Assembly (NCBI RefSeq): GCF_009208585.1 | Contig: NZ_WFLN01000006.1 | Location: forward strand, 1-64,000 | Direction of reading: 5' to 3' | Origin: Fluviispira multicolorata | GTDB taxonomy: Bacteria; Bdellovibrionota_B; Oligoflexia; Silvanigrellales; Silvanigrellaceae | Length of the DNA: 64,000 bases | In this document: positions 8,880 through 18,241 of the stretch, piece by piece | Layout: each line of letters opens with the position of its first letter | Numbering within the stretch: position 1 is the stretch's first letter | Made by a program: the position numbers and the translations under genes | Notes under the pieces: generated by a model | The model's input: only the letters and a program-made list of their open reading frames with translations | The model's database searches: none | Told to the model about the DNA's origin: nothing

Positions 8880-9854
8880 ATGTCTTTTCCTTATTTATTA
8901 TTTCAAGCGCTTTCTGAAGAAGTTTCTCATTTTTCACAATCAAAACTGCAAAAAGCTTATTCAGAGCTTACCCAGCTTTATAGAAATAACAGAATTAACA
9001 TTGATAACTCATTAAACTCAGCTGAAAAAAGAATTTCATATATTGCAGCACGTATGCCTGCTACATTCGGAGCTATTTCACGAGTTCTTGAAGAAATAGA
9101 TCATGAAACAAAAGAAAAAATAACCTCATTACTTGATTTAGGGGCTGGACCAGGCACTGCAGCATGGGCCGCATGCGAAGCTTTCCCAAACCTTACAAAC
9201 GTTACCCTCATTGAACGAGAAGTAGAAATGCTCCTTTTAGGACAGCGTCTTGCTAAAGAAAATAATATCCTAAAAAACGCAAATTGGTTAGCAAATTCAA
9301 TGGAGAAAGCTATAAAAGAGGCGAATAATACTGATTTAATTGTAGCCTCATATTCCTTCAATGAAATCCCTAAAGATAAAAAATCTGTTTTTTTAAAAGA
9401 TCTTTGGGAAAAAACCAATCATATTTTAATTCTAGTAGATCCTGGCAGCAAAGAATCATTTTCTTCTCTACATGAAGCAAGATCTTGGTTTTTATCGCAA
9501 AATGCTCATATTTTAGCACCTTGCTCACACACATCAACATGTCCTGCTTTTGCAAACAATGATTGGTGCCATTTTAGCACACGTATTCAAAGATCCTCTC
9601 TTCACCGAGTTCTAAAGGAAGGAGAAAGGGGCTTTGAAGATGAAAAGTTTTCTTACCTCATTATTTCAAAGCAAGAATCTCATAAACTCAACTCACGCAT
9701 CATTCGTCACCCTGAAATGCATTCTGGCCATTTAAAACTGCAATTATGCACCGCAGAGGGATTTGTACAAAAAGTTTACTCCAAAAAAAATGGGGACGAA
9801 TATAAAAAAGCTAAGAAGAGCTTATGGGGCGATGCTTGGGAACTCTCACACTAA
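8880..9854 (+). CDS. Rsm22-family small-subunit rRNA methyltransferase-like protein
   Basis: The 324-residue protein has a class I SAM-binding motif (LLDLGAGPGTAAWAA) and an acidic end of strand 2 (VTLIEREVEML). Near the C-terminus is the cysteine motif CSHTSTCPAFANNDWCHFSTR, the hallmark of the Rsm22/METTL17 family, where the cysteines hold an iron-sulfur cluster. Mitochondrial members act in small-subunit assembly; the bacterial role is less clear. No strong ribosome site is visible. It is followed 139 bases later by htpG, probably a separate unit. Confidence 0.8.
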   Translation: MSFPYLLFQALSEEVSHFSQSKLQKAYSELTQLYRNNRINIDNSLNSAEKRISYIAARMPATFGAISRVLEEIDHETKEKITSLLDLGAGPGTAAWAACEAFPNLTNVTLIEREVEMLLLGQRLAKENNILKNANWLANSMEKAIKEANNTDLIVASYSFNEIPKDKKSVFLKDLWEKTNHILILVDPGSKESFSSLHEARSWFLSQNAHILAPCSHTSTCPAFANNDWCHFSTRIQRSSLHRVLKEGERGFEDEKFSYLIISKQESHKLNSRIIRHPEMHSGHLKLQLCTAEGFVQKVYSKKNGDEYKKAKKSLWGDAWELSH

Positions 9855-9993
9855 ATTTTACAAATTATAAATGAATCTGAAAGACCACGGGTATTGACGA
9901 CCTCCACATGACGATTACTTTAAAGAATGTAAGGATTCTTTTTGTGCCAAAAGCTCTATGAAAGAATTTTTTTAACTACTTAAGAGGTAATCC

Positions 9994-11874
9994 ATGACAA
10001 AAGAAGTACATTCGTTTCAAGCAGAAACTCAACAACTGATGAGCCTCATGGTTCACTCACTTTATTCCAATAAAGAAATCTTCTTACGAGAACTTATCTC
10101 AAATGCAAGCGATGCCGTTGATAAACTTCGTTTTGAAGAGATCACAAATCACAATCTTTTAAAATCTGAAAAAGAAAATTCAGTCTTAATTACAGCAGAT
10201 AAAGAAAAACATACCTTAACTATTGAAGACAATGGTATTGGTATGAATAAAGAAGAAATCATGAATAACTTAGGTACCATTGCAAACTCAGGTACTAAAA
10301 AATTTCTTGAAAAGCTTTCTGAGCAAGACAAAAAAGATTCTAATTTAATTGGTCAATTTGGTGTTGGATTTTACTCAGCATTTATGGTTGCAAGTAAAAT
10401 CACTGTAGAAAGCCGTTCTGCACATGGTGGAAGCGCATATAAATGGATTTCTATTGGCGATGGTTCATACACACTAGAAGAATGCGAAAAAGAAACTCGC
10501 GGAACAAAAATTGTTCTTGAACTAAAAGAAGATGAAAAAGAGTTTTCAGAAGATTGGCGCATTCGTGGAGTTGTAAAGAAATACAGTGATTATGTTACAT
10601 ATCCAATCTTTTTAAGTGAATTAAAAGAAGGAAAAACAGAAGAAACAAGACTCAATAAATCAACACCTGTTTGGGCACGCAATAAACGTGAAAATAAACC
10701 AGAAGATTATCAAGAACTTTACAAACAAATTTCTATGGATTGGCGCGAACCTCTCCTATGGGAACATATGAGCGTAGAAGGATTAGTTCCTTTTAATGCT
10801 GTAGTATATGTTCCATCCGAAGCTCCATTTGATTTATACACTCGTGACAATCATGGATTACATTTATATGTAAAACGCGTATCTATTTCTGAAAAATGCA
10901 AAGAATTACTCCCAGAGTATTTAAGATTTGTCGCCGGTGTTGTTGAAACAGATGAATTGCCATTAAATGTTTCAAGAGAAATCTTGCAACAAAATAACAA
11001 ATTGCCTCAAATTAAAAAGCAAGTTGTTAAAAAAGTATTAACTGCTCTGCAAAACTTATCACAAAATGACAATGAAAAATACCTAAATTTCTATAAGGTA
11101 TTTGGTGCTGTTCTCAAAGAAGGTTTCCATTTTGATCATGAACAACATGAATTCCTGAGTGAACTCGTTCGCTTTAAATCAACTAAAACTGGAAAAGAAG
11201 GTTACGTCTCTTTCAAAGAATATATCGAAAGAAGAGCTGACTCGCAAAGAGACATCTATTATTTAACTGGCCCAAGTTTTGAAGCTGTTGAACGCAGCCC
11301 CCATTTAGAAGCACTCACCTCACGCGGAATCGAAGTTCTCTTTTTAATCGATCCAATTGATGAATGGTTTATTATGAGCTATGCGAAACATGGTGAATAT
11401 AATTTAAAACCAATTAATAAAGGCGATATCGATCTTTCTGGAGTTGGTAAAGAGTCTGAAGAAGAAAAGAAACGCGAAGAAGCTCCAGTTGAACAACTTG
11501 TAGGTCTCATCGATCTCTTCCGCACAAAACTCTCTGACGACATTAAAGAAGTCAAAGTTTCCAAAAGATTGCGTGAAAGTGCATGTTGCTTAGTTGCCGA
11601 TGAACATGGCATGTCTGCTCATATGGAACGCATTATGAAAGCGACTGGACAAAGTTTTGGCGATAACAAACGCATTCTTGAAATAAATCCTTCTCACGCA
11701 CTTATTAAAAACTTAGCTGAAAGAAAAAATACCGGAGCGGATGAAAACACTTTAAATGAATGGGTTGAAGTTCTTTATGAAACAGCTCTTCTATCTGAAG
11801 GTAGTCCTGTAAAAAATCCAGGAACGTTTGCTAAACGCCTTACAAAAATAATGGAAGTGGCTTCTGGTAAATAA
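9994..11874 (+). CDS. htpG: Hsp90-family chaperone HtpG
   Basis: Complete 626-residue bacterial Hsp90. The N-terminal GHKL ATPase domain shows NKEIFLRELISNASDA, DNGIGM and GQFGVGFYSAFMVA. The middle domain carries the usual Arg-containing loop (LPLNVSREILQQN). The C-terminal dimerisation region is present. AAGAGGT precedes the ATG at suitable spacing. The length equals that of the family, and nothing is missing. A terminator sits between it and the PilZ gene. No heat-shock promoter could be recognised with confidence. Confidence 0.97.
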   Translation: MTKEVHSFQAETQQLMSLMVHSLYSNKEIFLRELISNASDAVDKLRFEEITNHNLLKSEKENSVLITADKEKHTLTIEDNGIGMNKEEIMNNLGTIANSGTKKFLEKLSEQDKKDSNLIGQFGVGFYSAFMVASKITVESRSAHGGSAYKWISIGDGSYTLEECEKETRGTKIVLELKEDEKEFSEDWRIRGVVKKYSDYVTYPIFLSELKEGKTEETRLNKSTPVWARNKRENKPEDYQELYKQISMDWREPLLWEHMSVEGLVPFNAVVYVPSEAPFDLYTRDNHGLHLYVKRVSISEKCKELLPEYLRFVAGVVETDELPLNVSREILQQNNKLPQIKKQVVKKVLTALQNLSQNDNEKYLNFYKVFGAVLKEGFHFDHEQHEFLSELVRFKSTKTGKEGYVSFKEYIERRADSQRDIYYLTGPSFEAVERSPHLEALTSRGIEVLFLIDPIDEWFIMSYAKHGEYNLKPINKGDIDLSGVGKESEEEKKREEAPVEQLVGLIDLFRTKLSDDIKEVKVSKRLRESACCLVADEHGMSAHMERIMKATGQSFGDNKRILEINPSHALIKNLAERKNTGADENTLNEWVEVLYETALLSEGSPVKNPGTFAKRLTKIMEVASGK

Positions 11875-11910
11875 TACCTCACGGAAAAGTTTTCCTAAAG
11901 CAGTGTAAGA

Positions 11911-11961
11911 CTCTCTAAATATTCTTATTCTACATAAGAAATGTTTTAGGGAGCTTTTTTT
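11911..11961 (+). terminator. htpG terminator whose 3' arm supplies a ribosome site
   Basis: CTCTCTAAA (11911-11919) pairs with TTTAGGGAG (11945-11953) with one G-T wobble, around an inner CTTAT/ATAAG hairpin. Seven T follow directly, ending at the ATG of the next gene (11962). The GGGAG of the right arm is also the only Shine-Dalgarno-like sequence for that gene, so folding of the terminator would hide it. Confidence 0.65.
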
Positions 11962-12804
11962 ATGGAAGTTTTTGATGCCGAAGGCAAATCGATCTTTGAC
12001 ATACAACCCAAAAAAAAGAAAAGATATATTTTATTTCTCTTCTCTTTAAAAAGAGAAGATGAATCACGCATACGCACCATTGAAAAAGCAATTCAAACGG
12101 CTGTTTCTGATTTTATTATGATTCGTTTTGAAGATCCAAATGAAGGATTAAAAGCATTACTTGTGAAAAATATTGAAATTGTTTTTATTGACTCTTCTCT
12201 ATTTAATGATGATAAAACTTCAATAGATTTTGCTGTTGAATGTAAAAAAAGAAAAAAATGTCCTATTTTTTTCATTGCAAAAGATGAAAAAGTTTTAATT
12301 CAAGAATATCGCGAAAAACTTTATTTATATGAAGAATTTGATGACTATTTTTATGATCCAATTGATTTTGTAGAAATAAGTAAAAAATTAAAAAGGGCTG
12401 CAGCTAACTTAGGTCGAAGAGCAAAAAGATTTTCACTTGGCTTACCAATAAAATTGTTCAGGCTAAATACAAATGAAGAAATTAAAATCATTTTAAGTGA
12501 TATAAGCCTTGTAGGATTTGGTATTATTTTGAGAAATGATGATATATTCAAAAAAAATGAACAAGTCAGAATTACTGTTCCTCTTGAAGAGTTTAAAATA
12601 TTTCATCCACAATATGGAGAATTTTTACCTTTATCAGGTAAAGCGAGAAGAATATCCATAGATGGAAAAAGAGTTGGATTTTCTATTGAACACCTGACTC
12701 AAATGCAAATTGAACTTTTAATGAATATATTAGAAACTGTAACAAGAAGAATGAACATGATAAAGATTGCAAAAAAGCCTACCATTGTTGAAGTAACAGA
12801 ATAA
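11962..12804 (+). CDS. Receiver-like / PilZ domain protein
   Basis: A 280-residue two-part protein. Residues of about 20-135 resemble a response-regulator receiver (IVFIDSSLF at the phosphoacceptor position), but the usual acidic pair and the KP motif are not clear (YDPID), so phosphorylation is uncertain. Residues of about 135-265 are a PilZ domain with the c-di-GMP pattern RRAKR, then SDISLVGFGI. It probably links c-di-GMP to motility or surface behaviour; a second PilZ gene lies next to motAB in this window. The gene begins directly at the end of the htpG terminator, so its translation may depend on readthrough. Confidence 0.75.
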   Translation: MEVFDAEGKSIFDIQPKKKKRYILFLFSLKREDESRIRTIEKAIQTAVSDFIMIRFEDPNEGLKALLVKNIEIVFIDSSLFNDDKTSIDFAVECKKRKKCPIFFIAKDEKVLIQEYREKLYLYEEFDDYFYDPIDFVEISKKLKRAAANLGRRAKRFSLGLPIKLFRLNTNEEIKIILSDISLVGFGIILRNDDIFKKNEQVRITVPLEEFKIFHPQYGEFLPLSGKARRISIDGKRVGFSIEHLTQMQIELLMNILETVTRRMNMIKIAKKPTIVEVTE

Positions 12805-12812
12805 TATTTTTA

Positions 12813-13409
12813 TCAATGTTTTTTCAATTGAAGTGCATAATTATATAAATATTGACCTGCGCTTACAAGACTTGCCGCAAGTGCTAAATAAACAAATATT
12901 TGTCCAATATAATGAAATGGTACAAATAAAAGTGGACCACAGACCGTCAAACCAATTATTCCTAAATCTTGAAAAGTTGTTTTTGTTTTCCCAATAAAAT
13001 TAGAGGGGATTTGAATTCCTTCATCAATAGCTGAAAGTCGAATTGCATTAATGCCAAGATCTCGAACTATAATAATAACTGCGATCACGCCTTCCATTCT
13101 ATGCTTTTCAACTAGGATAATCATTGCAGAGACAACTAAAAGTTTATCCGCAAGGGGATCCAATAATTTTCCAAGAACTGTTTCCACATGAAATTTTCGA
13201 GCAATCCAACCATCAAAGAAATCAGTAATTGCAGCGATTGAAAAAACGATTGCAGCGGCAATATCGGTTGCACTCGGCACAATGGGTTGAATTATAAAAA
13301 AGTGTGCTGGACTTGGCGCAACTTCACCCAATGACATGAGATAAACCACAATAGGAATACAAAGAATTCTTAAATATGTCAGCCTATTGGGGAGTTTCTT
13401 AAGCCACAT
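12813..13409 (-). CDS. pgsA: CDP-diacylglycerol-glycerol-3-phosphate 3-phosphatidyltransferase
   Basis: Membrane enzyme making phosphatidylglycerol phosphate. It shows the CDP-alcohol phosphotransferase motif (FFDGWIARKFHVETVLGKLLD, with the D-G-x2-A-R-x8-G-x3-D-x3-D spacing completed by PLADK) and several membrane helices. The start LPNRLTYLRILCIPIVV is typical of PgsA. The frame stays open to an ATG at 13547, giving a 46-residue N-terminal extension (basic, one hydrophobic stretch) that the family lacks. I placed the start at 13409, which yields the usual 198 residues; neither start has a good ribosome site. Confidence 0.85.
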   Translation of the reverse strand: MWLKKLPNRLTYLRILCIPIVVYLMSLGEVAPSPAHFFIIQPIVPSATDIAAAIVFSIAAITDFFDGWIARKFHVETVLGKLLDPLADKLLVVSAMIILVEKHRMEGVIAVIIIVRDLGINAIRLSAIDEGIQIPSNFIGKTKTTFQDLGIIGLTVCGPLLFVPFHYIGQIFVYLALAASLVSAGQYLYNYALQLKKH

Positions 13410-13633
13410 GGGTAAATTTTCTGGTTGACTGTTATTTTCTAATTGTAGCTGCCTATTTTTTTTAAAAAGAAAAAAAATCAAGAGTAACCTCACAAACAAG
13501 CAGGAAAGGCGAAAGAGACGTCGCAAATTACTATTCCCATCTCTCATTGTTGTGCAATGATATGGCTAGATTTTCAAGTCTCTCTATGAATTTTCTGTGA
13601 TAACCTCAAAAGTTATCCTTCAAAGTCATATCC

Positions 13634-13661
13634 TTGACAATGGATCGAGGCGGTATAGTCT
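13634..13661 (+). promoter_or_regulatory. Possible promoter of the peroxiredoxin gene
   Basis: A perfect TTGACA (13634-13639) is followed by TATAGT at a short 14-base spacing or TAGTCT at 16 bases. It is the only promoter-like element between the divergent pgsA and peroxiredoxin genes. The spacing makes it uncertain. Confidence 0.35.
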
Positions 13662-13723
13662 GTCTCTTCGAGGCATATGGCTCCTCTCAAGCTTTTCTAT
13701 AAAAATACCTAAAGGAGGTTTTC

Positions 13724-14308
13724 ATGAGCGTTTTAGTTGGCCGTCAGGCACCAAATTTTAAAGCTGAAGCTGTTGTAAATGGAGATTTCAATGAAGTTTC
13801 ACTTTCAGACTATAAAGGCAAAAAATACGTTGTTTTATTTTTCTATCCTCTCGACTTTACATTTGTTTGCCCAACAGAGCTTCATGCTTTTCAAGAGAAA
13901 TTAGAAGAATTTACAAAACGCGATGTTGAAGTTTTAGGCTGTAGCATTGACAGTAAATTTTCTCACTTTGCGTGGCTCAACACTCCAAAAAATCAAGGTG
14001 GTATTCAAGGAGTGCAATACCCGCTTATTTCTGATATTCATCGCACAATTGCACGTGATTACGATGTTTTAAGTGATGGTGGAGTTGCTTATCGTGGGCT
14101 TTTCTTAATTGATAAAAGTGGTATGGTACGTCACCAGTTGGTAAATGATCTTCCATTAGGCAGAAATGTTGATGAAGCACTTCGCCTTGTAGATGCTCTT
14201 CAGCACAATGAAAAACATGGTGAAGTTTGCCCGGCAAACTGGAATAAAGGCAAAGATGCTATGAAAGCAACTAAGGATGGTGTTAGTGGTTATCTTTCAA
14301 AGCACTAA
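13724..14308 (+). CDS. Typical 2-Cys peroxiredoxin (AhpC/Prx1 type)
   Basis: A 194-residue thiol peroxidase that reduces hydrogen peroxide and organic peroxides. The peroxidatic cysteine C49 lies in [13 protein letters not shown] and the resolving cysteine C169 in HGEVCPANW, the arrangement of obligate-dimer typical 2-Cys enzymes. AAAGGAGG just before the ATG is a very strong ribosome site. The gene is monocistronic: a promoter-like TTGACA lies upstream and a hairpin terminator at 14341. No AhpF is adjacent, so its reductant is probably thioredoxin or the TrxR-like systems elsewhere. Confidence 0.95.
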   Translation: MSVLVGRQAPNFKAEAVVNGDFNEVSLSDYKGKKYVVLFFYPLDFTFVCPTELHAFQEKLEEFTKRDVEVLGCSIDSKFSHFAWLNTPKNQGGIQGVQYPLISDIHRTIARDYDVLSDGGVAYRGLFLIDKSGMVRHQLVNDLPLGRNVDEALRLVDALQHNEKHGEVCPANWNKGKDAMKATKDGVSGYLSKH

Positions 14309-14340
14309 TTTATAATAATAAGTAATTATTCAACCAAGCT

Positions 14341-14378
14341 AAACTCTTTAGAGAGAATTCTTTAAAGAGTTTTTTTTA
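14341..14378 (+). terminator. Peroxiredoxin gene terminator
   Basis: A 10-bp stem (AAACTCTTTA at 14341-14350 with TAAAGAGTTT at 14363-14372) runs into eight T. It lies just upstream of dacB. Confidence 0.8.
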
Positions 14379-14395
14379 ATATAAAAAGGAATTTT

Positions 14396-15901
14396 ATGAA
14401 AAACTTAAAAAAAATAATTATTTATTTCTTTTTTGTTACTGCCAATCTAATCTTTAATATTCCAACAGCAGCAAGCACAGATCAATTTCCTAAATTGAGA
14501 AAACTTGAAAAAGAAGGAGTCCAAATAAGTGCATTAGTCGTGAGATTAAGTGATAAAAAAATAATTGCAGAACTTAATCCAGACAAAAGGCTTTCTCCAG
14601 CCTCAACATCCAAACTTATTCTTGCAGCGAAAGCTCTGGAAACATGGGGATCAAATAAAACATTTACCTCACAAATTTATATGAGAGGGCATCTTGAAAA
14701 TGGAGTTTTAAATGGTGATCTCATTTTTTATGGTGCAGGGGATCCCTCACTCACTAACGAAAAAATATGGTTCTTAGCATCAGATGTATATCGTTACGGC
14801 ATTAAAAAAGTGACCGGAAAACTCATAGTAAACAATTCATTTTTTGGTAAAATAAAAGAAGATGGAAATAGAAATGCTGGAAAAGCAAGGAGCAGAAATG
14901 CATACGATGCACCTTTATCCTCTTCAGCTATTAATTTTAGTGTTCTTGCCATAGTTGTAAATCCAGCTCAAAAAGTTGGTCAATCAGCAATAATAGCTTT
15001 AGAGCCATACGCAATGGAAAATATAAAAATTAACGGAAAAATTATTACAACAAAAGAAAACAAGAATGCTCAAATTTCTGTTGCAAGATCTTCAAATAAG
15101 GGAATAGATACTTTTACGATTTCAGGATCAATTCCAATAAATAGCACTGCTCAAAGAATTTATAGATCCGTTTCCAATCCTGATTTTTATGCCGGAGAAA
15201 CTCTTAAGGCTTTCATTAAAAGTTCAGGAGTAAATATCTCTGGAAAAATTGTAATAGAATCACAATCTCTCTTAAAAAATGATAGGTTAATCGCAGAAGT
15301 TGATGGGTTTCCATTAGATTGGCAACTTAAAGGTCTTTTCCAAGTGAGTAACAATTTTATTGCTGACATGCTTGCATTAAATTTACTAAATGATGCATCT
15401 CCAAAAAATAAAGGAAACTTAGAAGAAAGCGGTAAATTACTAGAAAATTATGCAAATATCGCAGTAAAGGAATCTCCATGGGGTGAAATTATAAATAAGA
15501 ATTTACCTATTGTCATGGAAAGTGGAAGTGGATTAACACCAAATAATCGACTCTCTGCTCGAGATATTATTTCTGTCTTGGATCGAATGTATTTTAATGG
15601 TAGAGAATTTCCAGCGTTTCTAGCAGCATTACCAATACCGGGAGATGAAGGAACGTTGAAAAAAAGATTTCAAACTTCCTCAGAAAAATTTCTTCAGGGG
15701 AGGTTAAGAGCCAAAACAGGTACCCTCAGCGAACCCGTAAATGTGAATGCGCTTGGGGGCTATAGTCGCCTGCAAAATGGTGAATGGATTTCATTTGCAA
15801 TTATTGCAAATGGAATAAAATCCAAGCCACAAATTGAGATTAAAAACTTACGAGAAGCTATAGACTCGGACCTTGCAAGGGTTTTACCACCGGAGCTCTA
15901 A
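14396..15901 (+). CDS. dacB: D-alanyl-D-alanine carboxypeptidase/endopeptidase PBP4
   Basis: Periplasmic peptidase of family S13 that trims peptidoglycan peptides. A signal peptide (KKIIIYFFFVTANLIFNIPTA) precedes the mature protein. The three active-site motifs of penicillin-binding proteins are present: SxxK at S70-K73 (STSK), SNN (QVSNNFIADM) and KTG (AKTGTL). The length of 501 residues, with the long insert between SxxK and SxN, is normal for PBP4. AAAAGGA precedes the ATG. It ends one base before the Crp-family regulator and appears to head an operon with that gene and ccmA. Confidence 0.93.
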   Translation: MKNLKKIIIYFFFVTANLIFNIPTAASTDQFPKLRKLEKEGVQISALVVRLSDKKIIAELNPDKRLSPASTSKLILAAKALETWGSNKTFTSQIYMRGHLENGVLNGDLIFYGAGDPSLTNEKIWFLASDVYRYGIKKVTGKLIVNNSFFGKIKEDGNRNAGKARSRNAYDAPLSSSAINFSVLAIVVNPAQKVGQSAIIALEPYAMENIKINGKIITTKENKNAQISVARSSNKGIDTFTISGSIPINSTAQRIYRSVSNPDFYAGETLKAFIKSSGVNISGKIVIESQSLLKNDRLIAEVDGFPLDWQLKGLFQVSNNFIADMLALNLLNDASPKNKGNLEESGKLLENYANIAVKESPWGEIINKNLPIVMESGSGLTPNNRLSARDIISVLDRMYFNGREFPAFLAALPIPGDEGTLKKRFQTSSEKFLQGRLRAKTGTLSEPVNVNALGGYSRLQNGEWISFAIIANGIKSKPQIEIKNLREAIDSDLARVLPPEL

Positions 15902-15902
15902 A

Positions 15903-16589
15903 ATGGATAAAAAAACTAAGGGAACGTTTACTTTAAGAAGACTCTTTCCATCCCTACTCGAGGATGATCTCATTAGATTTCAAGAAAACTCTTCTGTAAT
16001 TCGTCTCAAAAAAGGACAAAATCTTTTTATATCAGGTGACACACCTCGCTCTATTTATGGTGTTGCAAATGGCTGTCTAAAAATAGTGCGTGAAAGCCAA
16101 GAGGGAGAAAGCGTTATCACGCGTATTGTAAGAGCTGGTCAAATTGTGGGAATAAGAGAAGTTTTTGGTGAATTTAAATATGGGAGAACATCAGTTGCCT
16201 TAAAAGACAGTGAAGTTTTTTCAATTGAGAAAACAATTGTAATTGATTTAATACAAAGAAGTCCTGCTGTGTCTATGCAATTCATGAAAATATTTTGCAA
16301 TGAATTGGCACGTCTTGAAAAAAGAATTGAATCCGATTTATATCGCCCAGCTAAAAACAGAGTTGCTTCAGTTATTTTTGAGCTTTACAATTTATTTGCG
16401 GATGAAGGTGCCCAGATCTTTGAACCACCTCTCAACCGCAGAGATATCGCCGAACTTGCTGATGTTACACCAGAGACTGTGAGCCGAGCGATTGCTGACT
16501 TTAAACAGGCAGGAATTATGGAAACTCATGGTTCTTCCTTCACAATTCTCGATACAAACTCTCTGCAAAATGAAGCAGAAGAAAGATAA
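15903..16589 (+). CDS. Crp/Fnr-family transcription regulator
   Basis: A cyclic-nucleotide-binding-type beta-roll (KKGQNLFISGDTPRSIYGVANGCLK, with LVPA-like variants) is followed by a dimer helix and a winged helix (DIAELADVTPETVSRAIADF). It has only two cysteines and no Fnr-type N-terminal cluster, so it is more like Crp than oxygen-sensing Fnr. Whether it binds cAMP cannot be told. I used the ATG at 15903, directly after the dacB stop with CGGAGC upstream, rather than the in-frame start at 15873. ccmA follows 8 bases later, so the regulator could control cytochrome maturation or its own operon. Confidence 0.88.
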   Translation: MDKKTKGTFTLRRLFPSLLEDDLIRFQENSSVIRLKKGQNLFISGDTPRSIYGVANGCLKIVRESQEGESVITRIVRAGQIVGIREVFGEFKYGRTSVALKDSEVFSIEKTIVIDLIQRSPAVSMQFMKIFCNELARLEKRIESDLYRPAKNRVASVIFELYNLFADEGAQIFEPPLNRRDIAELADVTPETVSRAIADFKQAGIMETHGSSFTILDTNSLQNEAEER

Positions 16590-16597
16590 AAATATTC

Positions 16598-17275
16598 ATG
16601 TCTTGCTACCTTTTATGTGAAAATATCGAATTAAAGGCAGGATACAATACTCTCATTTCTTCTTTTTCATTAAAGCTTTACTCAAAAGAAAGCATTGCTC
16701 TCATTGGACCAAACGGAAGTGGGAAAACCTCACTGTTAAGAGTTTTGGCCGGAATTTCACGTCCATACAAAGGAAAAATTTTTGTAATGGAAGAAGAGCT
16801 CTGGCCAATAAATAATATTAGAAATGAGCATTATTCTGTTTTTCTAACAAATATTCCTTCACTACTTATGGATCACTGTGTTCTATGGAATTTAGAATTT
16901 TATACAGAATCTTACGGTTTAAAATTCTCAAAAGAAGAATACAGTAGTGCACTTTCTAAAGTAAATCTTGAAGGCAGAGAGTCACAAAGTGCAAGAACTT
17001 TATCCACAGGACAAAAACGTCGTTTAAGTTTAGCCGCTCTTTATCTTATAAAACCAAATATCATTTTAGCAGATGAGCCTACAAATGGACTTGATGAGTC
17101 AGGTTGCAATCTTTGTATTCAAATATTTAACGAATTATCGCAAAAAAATATGAGCTCAATTTTAATTGCAACCCACGATCAAAAACTCATTCAGTGGTGT
17201 CAAAAGACTATTTCATTAGAAGAGTTTATTCCCAAGCCGAGTATTGAAAAAAAATTGGTAAAAAAACTTTTGTAA
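16598..17275 (+). CDS. ccmA: Haem exporter ATP-binding subunit CcmA
   Basis: A 225-residue ABC ATPase with Walker A GPNGSGKTS, signature LSTGQKRRLSL (the KRR form is typical of CcmA) and Walker B IILADEPTNGLD. CcmA with CcmB and CcmC loads haem onto CcmE in system I cytochrome c maturation. The other genes, ccmB to ccmG-like, lie 2 kb downstream, separated by an SDR/LysR pair. That context is the main reason for naming this ABC protein CcmA. A poor ribosome site and the 8-base gap suggest translation coupled to the Crp-like gene. Confidence 0.8.
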   Translation: MSCYLLCENIELKAGYNTLISSFSLKLYSKESIALIGPNGSGKTSLLRVLAGISRPYKGKIFVMEEELWPINNIRNEHYSVFLTNIPSLLMDHCVLWNLEFYTESYGLKFSKEEYSSALSKVNLEGRESQSARTLSTGQKRRLSLAALYLIKPNIILADEPTNGLDESGCNLCIQIFNELSQKNMSSILIATHDQKLIQWCQKTISLEEFIPKPSIEKKLVKKLL

Positions 17276-17352
17276 AATGAATTTAATTATTAAAATAAAA
17301 AAAACTAATCTAAAAAATTCAAATTAAAAATATTTTTTCACAAATTTATTAT

Positions 17353-18123
17353 TTAACGTGCCGTATATCCCCCATTAGCAAGAATTGTTTGGCCAGTAAT
17401 CCACCAACCATCAGTCACCAGAAATTTCACTAAAGGAACAATATCTTCAATATCTGTCAATCCTGTTTTACTAAAATTTGCAAGTGCAGGGGCTTTTTTA
17501 TTATATTCTACAGCTTCTGGAGTCTCTTGACCATAGAAAAAAGGAGTGTTCATAGGACCTGGCCCAACTGCAGTGACTGATATACCACGCTGGCCAAATT
17601 CAAACGATGCGGCACGCGTAAAATGCTCTACAGGTGCTTTTGTACCAGCATAACTTGAATAAAAAGGAGTATAAGCGGAAAGCAAAGAAGTTACAATTGT
17701 ACATATTTTTCCATTATCGTTTAAATTTTTTCCAGCTTCTTTTATAAAAAAATAAGCTGCTTTTGAGTTTATATCTGACATACTATCAAATTCGCTTTCA
17801 GTCACTTCTACGATAGGTTTCTTTAAAACTTTTCCTACAGTATTGATCGCAATATCTATCTTACCAAATCTACTTTTTCCTTCTGCAAATACTTTTGCAA
17901 CCTCGTTTGCATTTGTAAAGTCACCTTGAATTTCAAATGCTTCACCCCCATTTTTTTTAATTTCAGCGACAGTTGATTCGGCATCTTTTTTAGTTGAAGC
18001 ACTATTATAATGAACAATTATTTTAGCTCCCTCCTTTGCAAAAGATTTGCTTATAAGGCCCCCTAAATTTTTTGCTCCTCCTCCAATAAGTACAACTTTA
18101 TTTTTTAAATCATGGGATATCAT
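17353..18123 (-). CDS. Short-chain dehydrogenase/reductase
   Basis: A classical SDR of 256 residues. It has the dinucleotide motif GGGAKNLGG, an NNAG-equivalent (AINTVGKV), a catalytic Ser (S146 or S149) and the Y158-x3-K162 pair in YSSYAGTK. The C-terminal GQTILANGGYTAR is also typical. Its substrate is unknown. It is transcribed away from a LysR gene 118 bases off, the usual arrangement of a LysR regulator and its target. The pair sits between ccmA and ccmB on the opposite strand to the ccm genes, which suggests an insertion into the ccm operon. Confidence 0.88.
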   Translation of the reverse strand: MISHDLKNKVVLIGGGAKNLGGLISKSFAKEGAKIIVHYNSASTKKDAESTVAEIKKNGGEAFEIQGDFTNANEVAKVFAEGKSRFGKIDIAINTVGKVLKKPIVEVTESEFDSMSDINSKAAYFFIKEAGKNLNDNGKICTIVTSLLSAYTPFYSSYAGTKAPVEHFTRAASFEFGQRGISVTAVGPGPMNTPFFYGQETPEAVEYNKKAPALANFSKTGLTDIEDIVPLVKFLVTDGWWITGQTILANGGYTAR

Positions 18124-18241
18124 AAAATCTCCTTTCTTTGCATATTTGAAATTAGAAAATATTTCTATTTTAAATAAAGATAAACAATGTTATTTTAAAC
18201 AGACTGTTATCAAATTTTTAAACAATTAAGAGTTAACTCAT

